In this document: positions 1 to 8,550 of the stretch, one piece after another
Numbering within the stretch: position 1 is the first letter of the stretch
Layout: every line of letters begins with the position of its first letter
Notes under the pieces: model-generated
Databases searched by the model: none
Told to the model about the DNA's origin: nothing
What the model saw: the letters and a program-made list of their open reading frames with translations, nothing else
Position numbers and translations under genes: made by a program
Assembly (NCBI RefSeq): GCF_013396335.1
Contig: NZ_JABWSY010000026.1
Span: 1-56,103, forward strand
Source: Bacillus sp. EB106-08-02-XG196
GTDB lineage: Bacteria > Bacillota > Bacilli > Bacillales > Cytobacillaceae
DNA length: 56,103 nucleotides
Direction: 5' to 3'

Positions 1-117
1 GATTAGTATGAATTGACCAATCAATTTTGTACATCTTTATTCAAGCATGATTGTACATATTTAAATTAGCATTTCTAGGATGGACATTATGTAGACCTAC
101 AGATTACCAATATTCCG

Positions 118-2259
118 ATGTTCTCAAATGGGAAAATAGTAGGAGTCTACGGGATTGCGAAGGATATTACTGAATTAAAACTTACTGAGGCTAGGCTAAA
201 GGAAAATGAAGTACAATTTCATCATATTTTTAATAGTCTCGATGTTGGTGTTTGGTCGTGGGACATTCGGCAGCATAAATTGCTTTACGTATCAAAAGCC
301 ATCGAAACGATTTCGGGTATGAATCCTCTAGATTTTAAAAAAGGGTTTCGAAATTGGAAAGAACTTATCCATCCTGAGGATAGAGCAGAGTTTAAGATGA
401 ACCAAATTGAGCTTAGAAATGGGATTCCATGTCAATATCAGTACAGGATAATGGATGTAATGGGGAATGTGAAGTGGATTGATGCAAGGACTTTCCCAGT
501 CTTAAATTCTGAAGGGGAATTGGTGCGACTAGATGGATTAATTACTGATATAAGTAAAAAGAAACTAGAGGATGAAAAAATAAATTTTTACGCTTATCAC
601 GATTATTTAACGGGATTACCTAACAGGCGCAAGTTCGAGGAAGAATTGGAAAAAACAATCATTAACAAAAAAGAAAAAGCAGAAAAATTCGCTTTGCTAT
701 ATTTAGACTTGGATCGCTTTAAGTTTGTTAATGATACTTTAGGGCATTCGGTGGGGGACGAGCTCCTTAAGAAAGTTTCAAATAGATTGAGCAAACGTCT
801 TAGACCACATGACCATTTAGCGAGACTTGGCGGAGATGAATTTGCGATCATTCTAAACCAGCTCGGTGACGCTAATGAAACCATCACCATAGCCTCAAGC
901 ATTATAATAGATATTGAAAGATATTTTAAGGTAAATGAGTATGACCTGCATATTACAACCAGTATAGGAATAGGAATCTATCCGCAGGATGGTCAAACTG
1001 TTTCTGAATTATTAGCCAATACCGATGTGGCGCTTTATCGAGCAAAAGTGATGGGGAAGAACAATTCACAGTTGTACAGCCCATCTATGAATATTGAATC
1101 CTATAAACAATTTGTTTTGGAAAATGATTTACGGAGCGCCGTTTTTGATAAGGAGTTCATCCTCCATTATCAACCTAAGGTTGATCCCAAGACAAGACAA
1201 ACCATTGGGGCAGAAGCCCTTATTCGTTGGAATCATCCAGAGTGGGGGATGCTTAGCCCAGCTGAATTTATACCTTTAGCAGAAGAAACAAATATAATAT
1301 TTGAATTAGGAGATTGGGTTCTATCTACAGTGTGTAAGCAGATTAATCAGTGGAAAATAGAGGGGAAACCAATTGTTCCTGTTTCCATTAATATTAGTGC
1401 TAAGCGTTTCTTAAAGGATGATCTAGTTACAAAATTAGTAAAGATTCTTGATGAAACTAACGTAGAGACCAAATGGTTAGAATTTGAAATCACGGAGACA
1501 TCTATCATTCAAAATGAGGAAAAGTCTTTGGCAATGATTAATTTATTGAAAGAAATAGGGATTACTATTTCTCTAGATGACTTCGGTACAGGATATTCTT
1601 CGATAAGTTATTTGAAAAAATTTAAAGTGGACTTCTTGAAAATTGATCGGTCGTTTATTAATGGCATCCAATCATGTTCAGACGATGAAGCCATAGTAAA
1701 ATCAATTCTTCATTTAGCACACGATTTAAATATGAAGGTAGTAGCTGAAGGAGTAGAAACTGAAGAACAGCTCGCCTTTTTATTACAACATCAATGTGAT
1801 GTTATTCAAGGGTTTTTGTTTAGCAAGCCTTTGGAAGCGGAAGGCTTTATGGAACTTCTCTCAAATGATCACATGCAAATAATAAGAAATATTGAAAAGC
1901 ATAATAAAGTTCCGGAAAAAATGGAGACTTATAGGATTGATATACCAAAACCTATTAAAGCAAAAATGGTCATAACTCAAATTGATGGAGTTCCCATTCT
2001 TTTAGGAGATACATGTGTTGTAATTGAAAATATCGGAATTGGGGGTTTGCGGTTTTCGACTAAACTTCAACTTCCTGTATTAAAAAATCTAAAACTTACA
2101 ATTGAAACGAATGCATTTCATCAGCCATTAAGTGTAGAAGGTAGAATTTTATGGAAAGATGAACTTAATGCTAATCGGTACCAGTATAGCTTAGAATTTG
2201 ATCTCGATGAGGGAGAAAAAGCTTTGCTTACAACAGAGATAAGCGAATTGAAAGTATAA
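118..2259 (+). CDS. PAS-GGDEF-EAL protein with PilZ-like tail, 5'-truncated
   Basis: Predicted bifunctional cyclic-di-GMP synthase and phosphodiesterase of 713 residues. Residues 1-25 are the end of a first PAS domain; a second PAS domain spans about 30-150. The GGDEF motif is intact at 238-242 with an RxxD inhibitory site (RPHD) five residues before it. The EAL domain starts with EALIRW at 366 and keeps the DDFGTGYS, LKIDRSF, EGVE and QGF motifs, so both activities look possible. The last 100 residues resemble PilZ (NIGIGG) but lack a clear RxxxR. The reading frame stays open upstream of the ATG to base 79 and still encodes PAS sequence (GHYVDLQITN), with an in-frame stop at 76-78 and no ribosome site. 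The true 5' end has therefore been lost, and the gene may be poorly translated or dead. Confidence 0.8.
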   Translation: MFSNGKIVGVYGIAKDITELKLTEARLKENEVQFHHIFNSLDVGVWSWDIRQHKLLYVSKAIETISGMNPLDFKKGFRNWKELIHPEDRAEFKMNQIELRNGIPCQYQYRIMDVMGNVKWIDARTFPVLNSEGELVRLDGLITDISKKKLEDEKINFYAYHDYLTGLPNRRKFEEELEKTIINKKEKAEKFALLYLDLDRFKFVNDTLGHSVGDELLKKVSNRLSKRLRPHDHLARLGGDEFAIILNQLGDANETITIASSIIIDIERYFKVNEYDLHITTSIGIGIYPQDGQTVSELLANTDVALYRAKVMGKNNSQLYSPSMNIESYKQFVLENDLRSAVFDKEFILHYQPKVDPKTRQTIGAEALIRWNHPEWGMLSPAEFIPLAEETNIIFELGDWVLSTVCKQINQWKIEGKPIVPVSINISAKRFLKDDLVTKLVKILDETNVETKWLEFEITETSIIQNEEKSLAMINLLKEIGITISLDDFGTGYSSISYLKKFKVDFLKIDRSFINGIQSCSDDEAIVKSILHLAHDLNMKVVAEGVETEEQLAFLLQHQCDVIQGFLFSKPLEAEGFMELLSNDHMQIIRNIEKHNKVPEKMETYRIDIPKPIKAKMVITQIDGVPILLGDTCVVIENIGIGGLRFSTKLQLPVLKNLKLTIETNAFHQPLSVEGRILWKDELNANRYQYSLEFDLDEGEKALLTTEISELKV

Positions 2260-2283
2260 TTGATTATGAAAGGGTTTAGTTTA

Positions 2284-2854
2284 ATGGTTGAAAAATTCAA
2301 TTTAGAGATGTTAAATAGGCTAGACCTGTTCTTTCAGTTGTTTAATAATATGACTGATCTAGTTTATTTGACAAAAGTAAATAGTGATAAAACGTTTAGC
2401 TACGTTCTTTTAAATAAACCCGCTAAAGATCTTTACGGATTAACAAATGAATCGTTTGGAAAGCCTATAGAAGTGGTTCTGCCAATAAATGCTTATCAAA
2501 TTATTAAGGGAAAATATGAAGAGGCAATGGAGAAGAAAAAGCCAATCGTATATGAAGACAGGGTTAGTGTTTCAACACAATCCCAAAACGGTTCCGAAAA
2601 TAAGGAAATCATTTATTGTGAATCGACGATAACACCAGTGTTCAATCATGACGGTGAGTGTACCCATTTGTTAGCAATTGTTCGTAATCTAACAGAACAA
2701 AGAGAGAAAGAAAAAGAAATACAAAGAATGAAAGGCACCGCAATTTCATTTTACAACCAATTTGACATAAAAGAAAAAAACACTATTTAAAAACACTGAC
2801 CTTGCTTTATATGAAGCAAAGGAAAAGGGAAGAAATAAATTATCAAATTTATAA
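2284..2854 (+). pseudogene. PAS-GGDEF gene remnant with most of the GGDEF domain deleted
   Basis: The open frame from the ATG at 2284 (AAAGGG nine bases before it) encodes one PAS domain ending in a typical linker (VRNLTEQREKEKEIQRM), and stops at 2788-2790. Directly behind it, in the next frame, bases 2789-2854 encode NTDLALYEAKEKGRNKLSNL followed by a stop, which is the standard end of a GGDEF domain. The simplest reading is a PAS-GGDEF cyclase that lost about 130 codons by internal deletion. The product could survive as a 168-residue PAS-only protein. It follows the GGDEF-EAL gene closely, so the two may once have formed a pair. Confidence 0.75.
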
Positions 2855-2862
2855 TGACTAAA

Positions 2863-2900
2863 AAACCGGCTAATGTTGTATTGGCCGGTTTCTATTTTTT
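2863..2900. terminator. Bidirectional intrinsic terminator
   Basis: AAACCGGC (2863-2870) pairs with GCCGGTTT (2884-2891), with a T run on the right and an A run on the left. It separates the convergent PAS remnant and the YdcF-like gene. Confidence 0.8.
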
Positions 2901-3479
2901 GAAGAATGTTACTAGATAATATTTAGTTATCGCGAGATACTCCCTAGCGTATGATTTTGGAATGGCTACGGTCGGAGTTTCAGCAGGAATCCCTTGTAAG
3001 CTCAATCCTTGGTCTTTTGCTATGGACTTGGAACGATAAAGATGAAAATCGTTGGTCACGAGCAATCCAGTTTCGAGATGATCCGGAATAAGCTTTTTTG
3101 AAAAAGTGATGTTTTCAACTGTGTCAGTTGATTTATCTTCTAGTAATATTCTATTACCATCTACCCCATGTTGAAGTAATCCTCTTTTAATCGCTTCTGC
3201 CTCTGTAATATCCTCTCCTGGTCCTTGTCCTCCCGATGCAATCGCAATGGTTTCTTTATTTTTCTTCATGTATTTTGCTGCAGCATCAATCCGATATTGA
3301 AGTGCCAGTGAAGGAATTTCACCTTTAACACGCGCCCCAAGAATAATGATATAGTCAGCATCCAAAGGTACATCACTATTTATGTGGTCCCTAATCTTAA
3401 AATGTAAGATAGCGAAGTAAAGTAATACACTGAGTGTAAGCACACCTATAACCATAAAAATTTTCTTTCTTTTCCCCAT
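2892..3479 (-). CDS. YdcF/SanA-family (DUF218) membrane-anchored protein
   Basis: This 195-residue protein has one N-terminal membrane segment (about residues 7-26), then a DUF218 domain from about residue 40 to 185. Family hallmarks are visible: IIILGARVKG near the start of the domain, a GGQGPGE loop, EA.AI, ED.S.DTVENI, and VTNDFHLYRS. Related proteins (SanA, ElyC, YdcF) act at the cell envelope, and ElyC affects peptidoglycan or lipid-carrier metabolism. The actual reaction is not known, so no specific function is assigned. It is a single gene facing the PAS remnant, read away from the nitrate-type operon. Confidence 0.8.
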   Translation of the reverse strand: MGKRKKIFMVIGVLTLSVLLYFAILHFKIRDHINSDVPLDADYIIILGARVKGEIPSLALQYRIDAAAKYMKKNKETIAIASGGQGPGEDITEAEAIKRGLLQHGVDGNRILLEDKSTDTVENITFSKKLIPDHLETGLLVTNDFHLYRSKSIAKDQGLSLQGIPAETPTVAIPKSYAREYLAITKYYLVTFFKK

Positions 3480-3625
3480 CTAATCCACGTCCCTCTATGT
3501 ATAATCTTTTTACTTTTTATTCTACCATAGTCGAATTACCTTTCCCTTTATATGTTAAATTACTGGGAATTTTTTTACATACCCTTGGCATACTAAACAA
3601 GATAAAGAGTAAAGGAGTTTAGCAT

Positions 3626-4729
3626 ATGAACTTTTATCCATATGAAGAAGATTCACTGCTTTTTTCAAAGAAATCAGCACGAAATGTTTTTATTGTGTTA
3701 GTGATTGTATTTTTTTCTGTCTATATTGGATCAGAACAATTTGGATATTTCGATATGGCCTTATACGGATATTTATGGGCAACTGTTTTGTGCTTCGTGC
3801 TGCTGACAATCAGAATCACCTCGTGGACCTTACGTCCTCCAACTAGAAGGCTGTGGAAGCAAGGCTTCAAAATGATGTTTAGTGCTAAAGGGCTTGCATT
3901 TGTCTTTAAGACTTTGTACACCAATATCGGAGAACAAAGGTTTATAAGAAATCGGTCTGTCTATCGCTGGGCACAGCACATGTTCATTTCTTGGGGAGTC
4001 ATATTCTCATTTGCGATTACCTTTTCCCTTGTACTTAATTGGCTTCATTTTGAATTAGTTGAGCCTAAAACCTATGCGGCAGTGGTTTTTGGGATTCCAA
4101 TGTTTCGAATGGGGGTTGACTCACTTCTCGCTATTGCCATTTACCACGGTTTAAATTGGACAGGAATTGCTGTCATTATTGGCTGCGGTATGGCGCTGTA
4201 TCGAAGAGTTACAGACGAGAAAAAGATCGTTGAACAATCAAAAGAATATGATTTCTTTCCACTCTTTCTACTAATAGCAATCTCAATAACTGGCTCTTTA
4301 TTAACCGTGTCAGCCTTGTGGATGGAGGGGGCTTTCTACTTAGGAATTGCGATTGCGCACCAAGTTACCGTCATCGTTTTTCTTTTATATTTTCCTTTCA
4401 GCAAGTTCTGGCATTTACCACTTCGATTCTTAGCGGTAATGGTACCGATGTACCATGCGATGGGAGAACAAAAACAATGTGCTAGATGTGGAATAGAATA
4501 TGCGACGGCTACACAAATCAAGGATGTTCAATTAGCTTTGGAAAAAAGACATTTGTCTGTTCCGATTGATCATACAACGCTTCATTTTTCAGACTTATGT
4601 TCACAGTGCCGGAGAGTTAGTCATAGATTGAGTGCCTATGGTGCTAAAGTTCATTTCCGTAAAGCGAACATCGTGTTAGAAAGTAATGAGAAAAACGGAC
4701 TTCAATTAAAGAAGGGAGGAGATCAATAG
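3626..4729 (+). CDS. NarI-like membrane cytochrome b subunit with a CxxC-CxxC tail
   Basis: This 367-residue protein is likely the quinol-oxidising membrane anchor of the operon. Hydrophobic segments lie near residues 20-40, 45-65, 115-140, 170-195, 210-235 and 240-262, in the order seen in NarI/HdrE-like cytochromes. Histidines in or next to membrane helices (WAQHM, IYHGL, AHQVT, FWHLP) could bind haem. After the last helix comes a soluble region of about 80 residues with CARC and CSQC pairs, which suggests a zinc or iron site and is not part of classical NarI. AAAGGAG precedes the ATG. The stop codon is immediately followed by the ATG of the molybdoenzyme, which points to translational coupling. 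The haem content is inferred. Confidence 0.75.
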   Translation: MNFYPYEEDSLLFSKKSARNVFIVLVIVFFSVYIGSEQFGYFDMALYGYLWATVLCFVLLTIRITSWTLRPPTRRLWKQGFKMMFSAKGLAFVFKTLYTNIGEQRFIRNRSVYRWAQHMFISWGVIFSFAITFSLVLNWLHFELVEPKTYAAVVFGIPMFRMGVDSLLAIAIYHGLNWTGIAVIIGCGMALYRRVTDEKKIVEQSKEYDFFPLFLLIAISITGSLLTVSALWMEGAFYLGIAIAHQVTVIVFLLYFPFSKFWHLPLRFLAVMVPMYHAMGEQKQCARCGIEYATATQIKDVQLALEKRHLSVPIDHTTLHFSDLCSQCRRVSHRLSAYGAKVHFRKANIVLESNEKNGLQLKKGGDQ

Positions 4730-6892
4730 ATGGGTCATGCACAAAATAAAGACTACGCGCAAAGAGATTACGATGCGATTTTACGAGACGGCGAGGAACT
4801 GATTTCTACACATTGCTGCTTCTGCGGGATGCAATGCGGGATGAATATTCGCGTCAACAAAGAGGATCAATCGGTCCTCGGTGTGGAGCCTAGATATGAT
4901 TTTCCAATGAATGGGGGCAGGCTTTGTCCAAAGGGAGTAAGTGCTTACCGGCAGGCAGAGCATGTGGAACGTCTTAAGCACCCGCTTATTCGAAAAAATG
5001 GAAAGCTAGAACAAGCTACATGGGATGAAGCAATGGATTTGATTGTATCGAAAATCCAAGAAATTCAAGGCAAGTATGGAAAAGATGCCTTTGGAATTTA
5101 TAGCGGCTCCTCGATGACAAATGAAAAATGTTACTTAATGGGTAAGTTCGCACGGATTGGACTTGGAACAAAGAATATTGATTATAACGGACGCTATTGT
5201 ATGTCATCGGCATCTGTCGGCTTCAACCAAAGTATCGGCATTGATAGAGGATCAACCAATCCTTGGTCTGACATAAAGTTTGCAGATGTATTGTTGATTG
5301 CAGGCTCTAACACAGCTGAGTGTCACCCGTTATCGATGCCATATATATGGGGTGCTAGAGACCGCGGAGCAAAATTAATTGTCGTCGACCCTAGACAAAC
5401 GAAAACAGCACTTGTAGCAGATGTCCATCTAGATATTCGGCCAGGAACCGATGTGGCGATAGCGAATGGCTTACTGCATGTCATGATTGAAGAAGATTTA
5501 GTTGACCATGACTTTATTCAAAACCACACAACTGGTTATGAAGAATTAAAGGAACTAGTTAAGAAATATACACCTGCCCATGTTTCTCAGATTACAGGTG
5601 TTGCGGTTGACAAAATCATAACAGCTGCTCGACTATTCGGTCAGGCAAAAACCGGGATGACCATGTTCGCACGCGGGGTTGAGCAGCATGCAACAGGTAC
5701 AGATTCCGTTTCAAACTATGTGAATCTTTGTTTAGTAACAGGGAAAATGGGTAAAAAGGGTTCTGGGGTTGCAACCTTCACAGGTCAGGGGAATGGACAA
5801 GGCGGCAGGGAACACGGACAAAAAACAGACCAGCTGCCTGGGTTCCGAAAAATCACCGACCCGAAAGCACGAGAATATATTTCTGGTGTGTGGGGTGTCG
5901 ATGAATCCGAAATTCCAGGACCGGGATTATCGGCCTTTGAAATGCTTCAAGCACTAGGAAAAGAAATTAAGGGATTGTTATTAATCTGCAGCAATCCGAT
6001 TGTATCCTCCCCAACAGTGGGTGATGTGGGTGAGTATCTAAAGAGTTTAGACTTTTTTGTTTGCATGGATTTCTTTTTATCGGAATCGGCAGAGCTAGCG
6101 GATGTTGTTCTTCCTTCGACCGTTTGGATTGAAGACAATGGAACCATGACGAATGTTGAAGGACGGGTATTACGAGTGAAAGGTATTGATCGTACACCTG
6201 GTGAAACAAAACGGGACTGGAAGGTAATTTGTGAAATTGCGGAACGACTTGGCAGGGGGCAATACTTCCAATTTAATTCACCAGAGGATATCTTTAATGA
6301 GCTTCGGGTTGCAAGTAAAGGCGGGACCGCAGATTATTACGGAATCACCTATGAAAAGCTTGATAAAATGCAGGGGGTTTTCTGGCCTTGTCCAACAGTG
6401 GAATCGGAAGGGTTACCAAGATTATTTGAGGATTTGAAATTTAATTTCCCTGATGGAAAAGCAAGAATCCTAGCATTTGAACATAAAGGTCCAAATGAGA
6501 AAACGAGTAAAGAATACCCAATCATTTTATCGACTGGACGAGTTGTATTTCACTATTTAAGTGGGAATCAAACAAGGAGGATTGAGGCTCTGCGTAATTT
6601 ATGTCCAGATCCATATGTGGAAATTCACCCTAACTTAGCGAAAAAATATAACATCGAACATGGAGAACCCGTAAAGGTATCAAGCCCAAGGGGAAGTATC
6701 GAACTCCCAGCAAGAGTTACAAAAATAACGAGAGAGGACATGGTATTCGTTCCCTATCACTGGGGTAAATCCTTGGCAATCAATCATTTGACAAACCCCG
6801 CATTAGAACCGAAATCGAAAATACCAGAATTCAAGGTTTGCGCAGTCAAATTAGAAAAGATTGCACAGCAGGCAGGTGAAAAGCTTGGCTAA
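4730..6892 (+). CDS. Molybdopterin oxidoreductase, assimilatory nitrate reductase-like catalytic subunit
   Basis: This 720-residue protein matches the NarB/NasA/NasC branch of the bis-MGD enzymes. An N-terminal [4Fe-4S] site is made by C29, C32, C36 and the cysteine in LCPKG. The likely molybdenum ligand is C157 in RYCMSSA. The motif GQGNGQGGREHGQK, typical of assimilatory nitrate reductases and some formate dehydrogenases, is present near residue 350, and the C-terminal MoCo-binding domain (PLILSTGR-like, ending FVPYHWG) is complete. There is no twin-arginine signal, so the protein stays in the cytoplasm. Unlike soluble Nas enzymes it is encoded with a membrane cytochrome, a ferredoxin and a Rieske protein, so electrons probably come from the quinone pool. 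Nitrate is the best-guess substrate; another oxyanion is possible. Confidence 0.8.
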   Translation: MGHAQNKDYAQRDYDAILRDGEELISTHCCFCGMQCGMNIRVNKEDQSVLGVEPRYDFPMNGGRLCPKGVSAYRQAEHVERLKHPLIRKNGKLEQATWDEAMDLIVSKIQEIQGKYGKDAFGIYSGSSMTNEKCYLMGKFARIGLGTKNIDYNGRYCMSSASVGFNQSIGIDRGSTNPWSDIKFADVLLIAGSNTAECHPLSMPYIWGARDRGAKLIVVDPRQTKTALVADVHLDIRPGTDVAIANGLLHVMIEEDLVDHDFIQNHTTGYEELKELVKKYTPAHVSQITGVAVDKIITAARLFGQAKTGMTMFARGVEQHATGTDSVSNYVNLCLVTGKMGKKGSGVATFTGQGNGQGGREHGQKTDQLPGFRKITDPKAREYISGVWGVDESEIPGPGLSAFEMLQALGKEIKGLLLICSNPIVSSPTVGDVGEYLKSLDFFVCMDFFLSESAELADVVLPSTVWIEDNGTMTNVEGRVLRVKGIDRTPGETKRDWKVICEIAERLGRGQYFQFNSPEDIFNELRVASKGGTADYYGITYEKLDKMQGVFWPCPTVESEGLPRLFEDLKFNFPDGKARILAFEHKGPNEKTSKEYPIILSTGRVVFHYLSGNQTRRIEALRNLCPDPYVEIHPNLAKKYNIEHGEPVKVSSPRGSIELPARVTKITREDMVFVPYHWGKSLAINHLTNPALEPKSKIPEFKVCAVKLEKIAQQAGEKLG

Positions 6893-7454
6893 GGTTTTAT
6901 ATATTGATTACGAAAGATGTATTGGCTGCCGAGCTTGTGTCATTGGATGTGAAGAATGCAGCGGGCATGACCATTTATCGAGGATGTTTGTTGATGAGTT
7001 GAATCCAGGAGAAACGGTGGCAGCCTCGCCAACTCCCTGTATGCACTGTGTAACACCAGCATGCGCGGAATCTTGCCCTGTTCAAGCCATTGCAATTGCA
7101 GATGATGGAACGGTATTATCTGCCTCATTAGAAAAATGCATTGGCTGTAAAAACTGTACATACGCTTGTCCATTTGGAATTCCAAGAGTGGATGATGTGA
7201 AAAAAGTAATGTACAAGTGTGATATGTGTTATGACCGGACTTCTAAAGGAAGACCGCCAATGTGTGCCAGTGTTTGTCCGACAGATACGATTCGTTTTGT
7301 GGATGAACACGAAATTAAAGCAGAACCACCTAAGGAAGTTCAGTTTAAGTGGGATTTTGGCGGTACAGTGATTGAAACAAGGACTGTAATTGGAATGCCG
7401 GATACGGAAACAAATAGATATGGATTCAGAGAAGGCGATGGTGTTCAATCATGA
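6885..7454 (+). CDS. Four-cluster 4Fe-4S ferredoxin subunit (NrfC/DmsB type)
   Basis: This is an electron-transfer subunit of 189 residues. Four cysteine groups are visible: CIGCRACVIGC, CMHCVTPACAESC, CIGCKNCTYAC and CDMC with CASVC, enough for four [4Fe-4S] clusters wired as in DmsB, NrfC and PsrB. The start chosen is TTG at 6885 (AGGTGA six bases upstream). It overlaps the end of the catalytic gene by eight bases and gives the usual N-terminus AKVLYIDYERC. A longer frame from 6861 lacks a ribosome site. The subunit should link the membrane cytochrome to the molybdenum subunit. Confidence 0.88.
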   Translation: MAKVLYIDYERCIGCRACVIGCEECSGHDHLSRMFVDELNPGETVAASPTPCMHCVTPACAESCPVQAIAIADDGTVLSASLEKCIGCKNCTYACPFGIPRVDDVKKVMYKCDMCYDRTSKGRPPMCASVCPTDTIRFVDEHEIKAEPPKEVQFKWDFGGTVIETRTVIGMPDTETNRYGFREGDGVQS

Positions 7455-7954
7455 AGAAAATAGAGGGATTTCTTCGAAAGTTGTCTTTTAATATCAGAAG
7501 AGATAAAGAATTAGAATTAAATAGAAGAGGTTTTATCGCCTCTTCCTTATCGTTTATGGGCGTATTATTTGTAAGTTCAACCCCTTTAATGGCATTATCG
7601 AAAAATCGCGAAGAAGAAGCCCATGATTCTGAGGTGTTTATTGTAAATGAAAAAGATATCGCTGTTGGACAGAGTGTTTCATTCTATTATCCTGATGAGA
7701 ATGATTCTGCGATACTGGTTAGAATCTCTGAAAAGGAATATAGGGCATATAACAGTAAATGTACACATTTGATGTGTCCGGTTTATTGGGAAAAGGATAC
7801 TGGGAAGTTAACCTGCCCGTGCCATAATGGCTTCTTTAATGTGGAGGATGGGTCCGTTCTAGCAGGACCGCCGCCGAGGGCGCTTCCGTCCATTAAGTTG
7901 AAATTTAAAGGTAAAAAAATCTACGCTGTTGGAATCACTCAGGCTCAGCATTAG
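7451..7954 (+). CDS. Rieske [2Fe-2S] protein with Tat signal
   Basis: This 167-residue protein starts with a twin-arginine signal (NRRGFIASSLSF followed by a hydrophobic stretch, about residues 25-50), so it is exported folded across the membrane and probably stays anchored. The Rieske domain carries CTHLMC and CPCHNGFF, giving the expected two-Cys two-His cluster ligands, then the GPPPRALP loop. Its ATG overlaps the TGA of the ferredoxin gene. A Rieske subunit beside a bis-MGD enzyme recalls arsenite oxidase and the haloarchaeal Nar complexes, but the catalytic subunit here is cytoplasmic while this one faces outside. It may pass electrons from quinol to the cytochrome. Confidence 0.88.
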   Translation: MKKIEGFLRKLSFNIRRDKELELNRRGFIASSLSFMGVLFVSSTPLMALSKNREEEAHDSEVFIVNEKDIAVGQSVSFYYPDENDSAILVRISEKEYRAYNSKCTHLMCPVYWEKDTGKLTCPCHNGFFNVEDGSVLAGPPPRALPSIKLKFKGKKIYAVGITQAQH

Positions 7955-7966
7955 GAGGCGGGTTTT

Positions 7967-8161
7967 ATGAAAATGGCATGGTGGGTTTTTATGAGTCTGC
8001 TGACCGTGCAAATTATCCTTATTCAATACATGGTAGAGGAGTATCTAGCAGGTCATTACGACAATCTTTTCTATTATGTATTGGCCTTAGGCTTTATGTT
8101 TGTTTTGACACTGATAACGTATCTATTCTTTAGAAGAGTGGACAAAGTAATGGATCATTAA
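7967..8161 (+). CDS. Small two-helix membrane protein of the nitrate-type operon
   Basis: This 64-residue protein has two predicted membrane helices (about residues 4-22 and 34-55) and a short basic end (RRVDKVMDH). AGGAGG lies just before the ATG. No family is recognised. Its place between the Rieske and globin genes, with short gaps on both sides, suggests a structural or assembly subunit of the same membrane complex. Confidence 0.65.
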   Translation: MKMAWWVFMSLLTVQIILIQYMVEEYLAGHYDNLFYYVLALGFMFVLTLITYLFFRRVDKVMDH

Positions 8162-8182
8162 AGGAGGACGAAAGGGTTGCAA

Positions 8183-8512
8183 ATGAATGATGAAAAAATA
8201 ACATCTGTCGTAAAAGATTTCTTTCATAAAATTCATGCAGATGATTTGATGAGCAAATTTTTTAAGGATCATGATCAGGAGAGAATTCAGCATCACCCGC
8301 AGACATTTTTACAGCATGGATTGGGCGAAGGAAAATATAGCAATGAACAGATAGCAAACGCACATAAAGATATCCCAATCAATGATGAACATTTTGAAGC
8401 AATGGTCGGGAATTTCATCGCTACACTAGATGAGAATGGGTTTAGTGCAGATGACAAACAAAAGATACATGGAATATTACAAGGATATAAAGGCGATATT
8501 TTAGGTAAATAA
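8183..8512 (+). CDS. Truncated haemoglobin, group I (GlbN-like)
   Basis: This 109-residue protein aligns along its whole length with group I truncated haemoglobins, including the proximal histidine region (ANAHKDIPINDEHF) and the C-terminal half (VGNFIATLDENG). These globins bind O2 and NO, and several convert NO to nitrate. It ends the nitrate-type operon, where NO protection would make sense. The helix B position normally occupied by tyrosine (DFY) reads DFF here, which would alter ligand chemistry. The ATG at 8183 is chosen with AAAGGG six bases upstream; a TTG at 8177 with AGGAGG upstream is a real alternative. Confidence 0.82.
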   Translation: MNDEKITSVVKDFFHKIHADDLMSKFFKDHDQERIQHHPQTFLQHGLGEGKYSNEQIANAHKDIPINDEHFEAMVGNFIATLDENGFSADDKQKIHGILQGYKGDILGK

Positions 8513-8550
8513 AATAGTGGTGCCCCGTTATCGGGACACCACTATTTTTT
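8512..8550. terminator. Bidirectional intrinsic terminator
   Basis: AAATAGTGGTG (8512-8522) pairs with CACCACTATTT (8537-8547), with CCCG/CGGG extending the stem inside and a T run after it. It ends the globin operon on one strand and the Mrp-like gene on the other. Confidence 0.88.

Noticed and set aside
603..902. 99-codon minus-strand frame inside the GGDEF region
   Set aside because: Shadow of the GGDEF-EAL gene; Ser/Leu-rich text without domain, no ribosome site.
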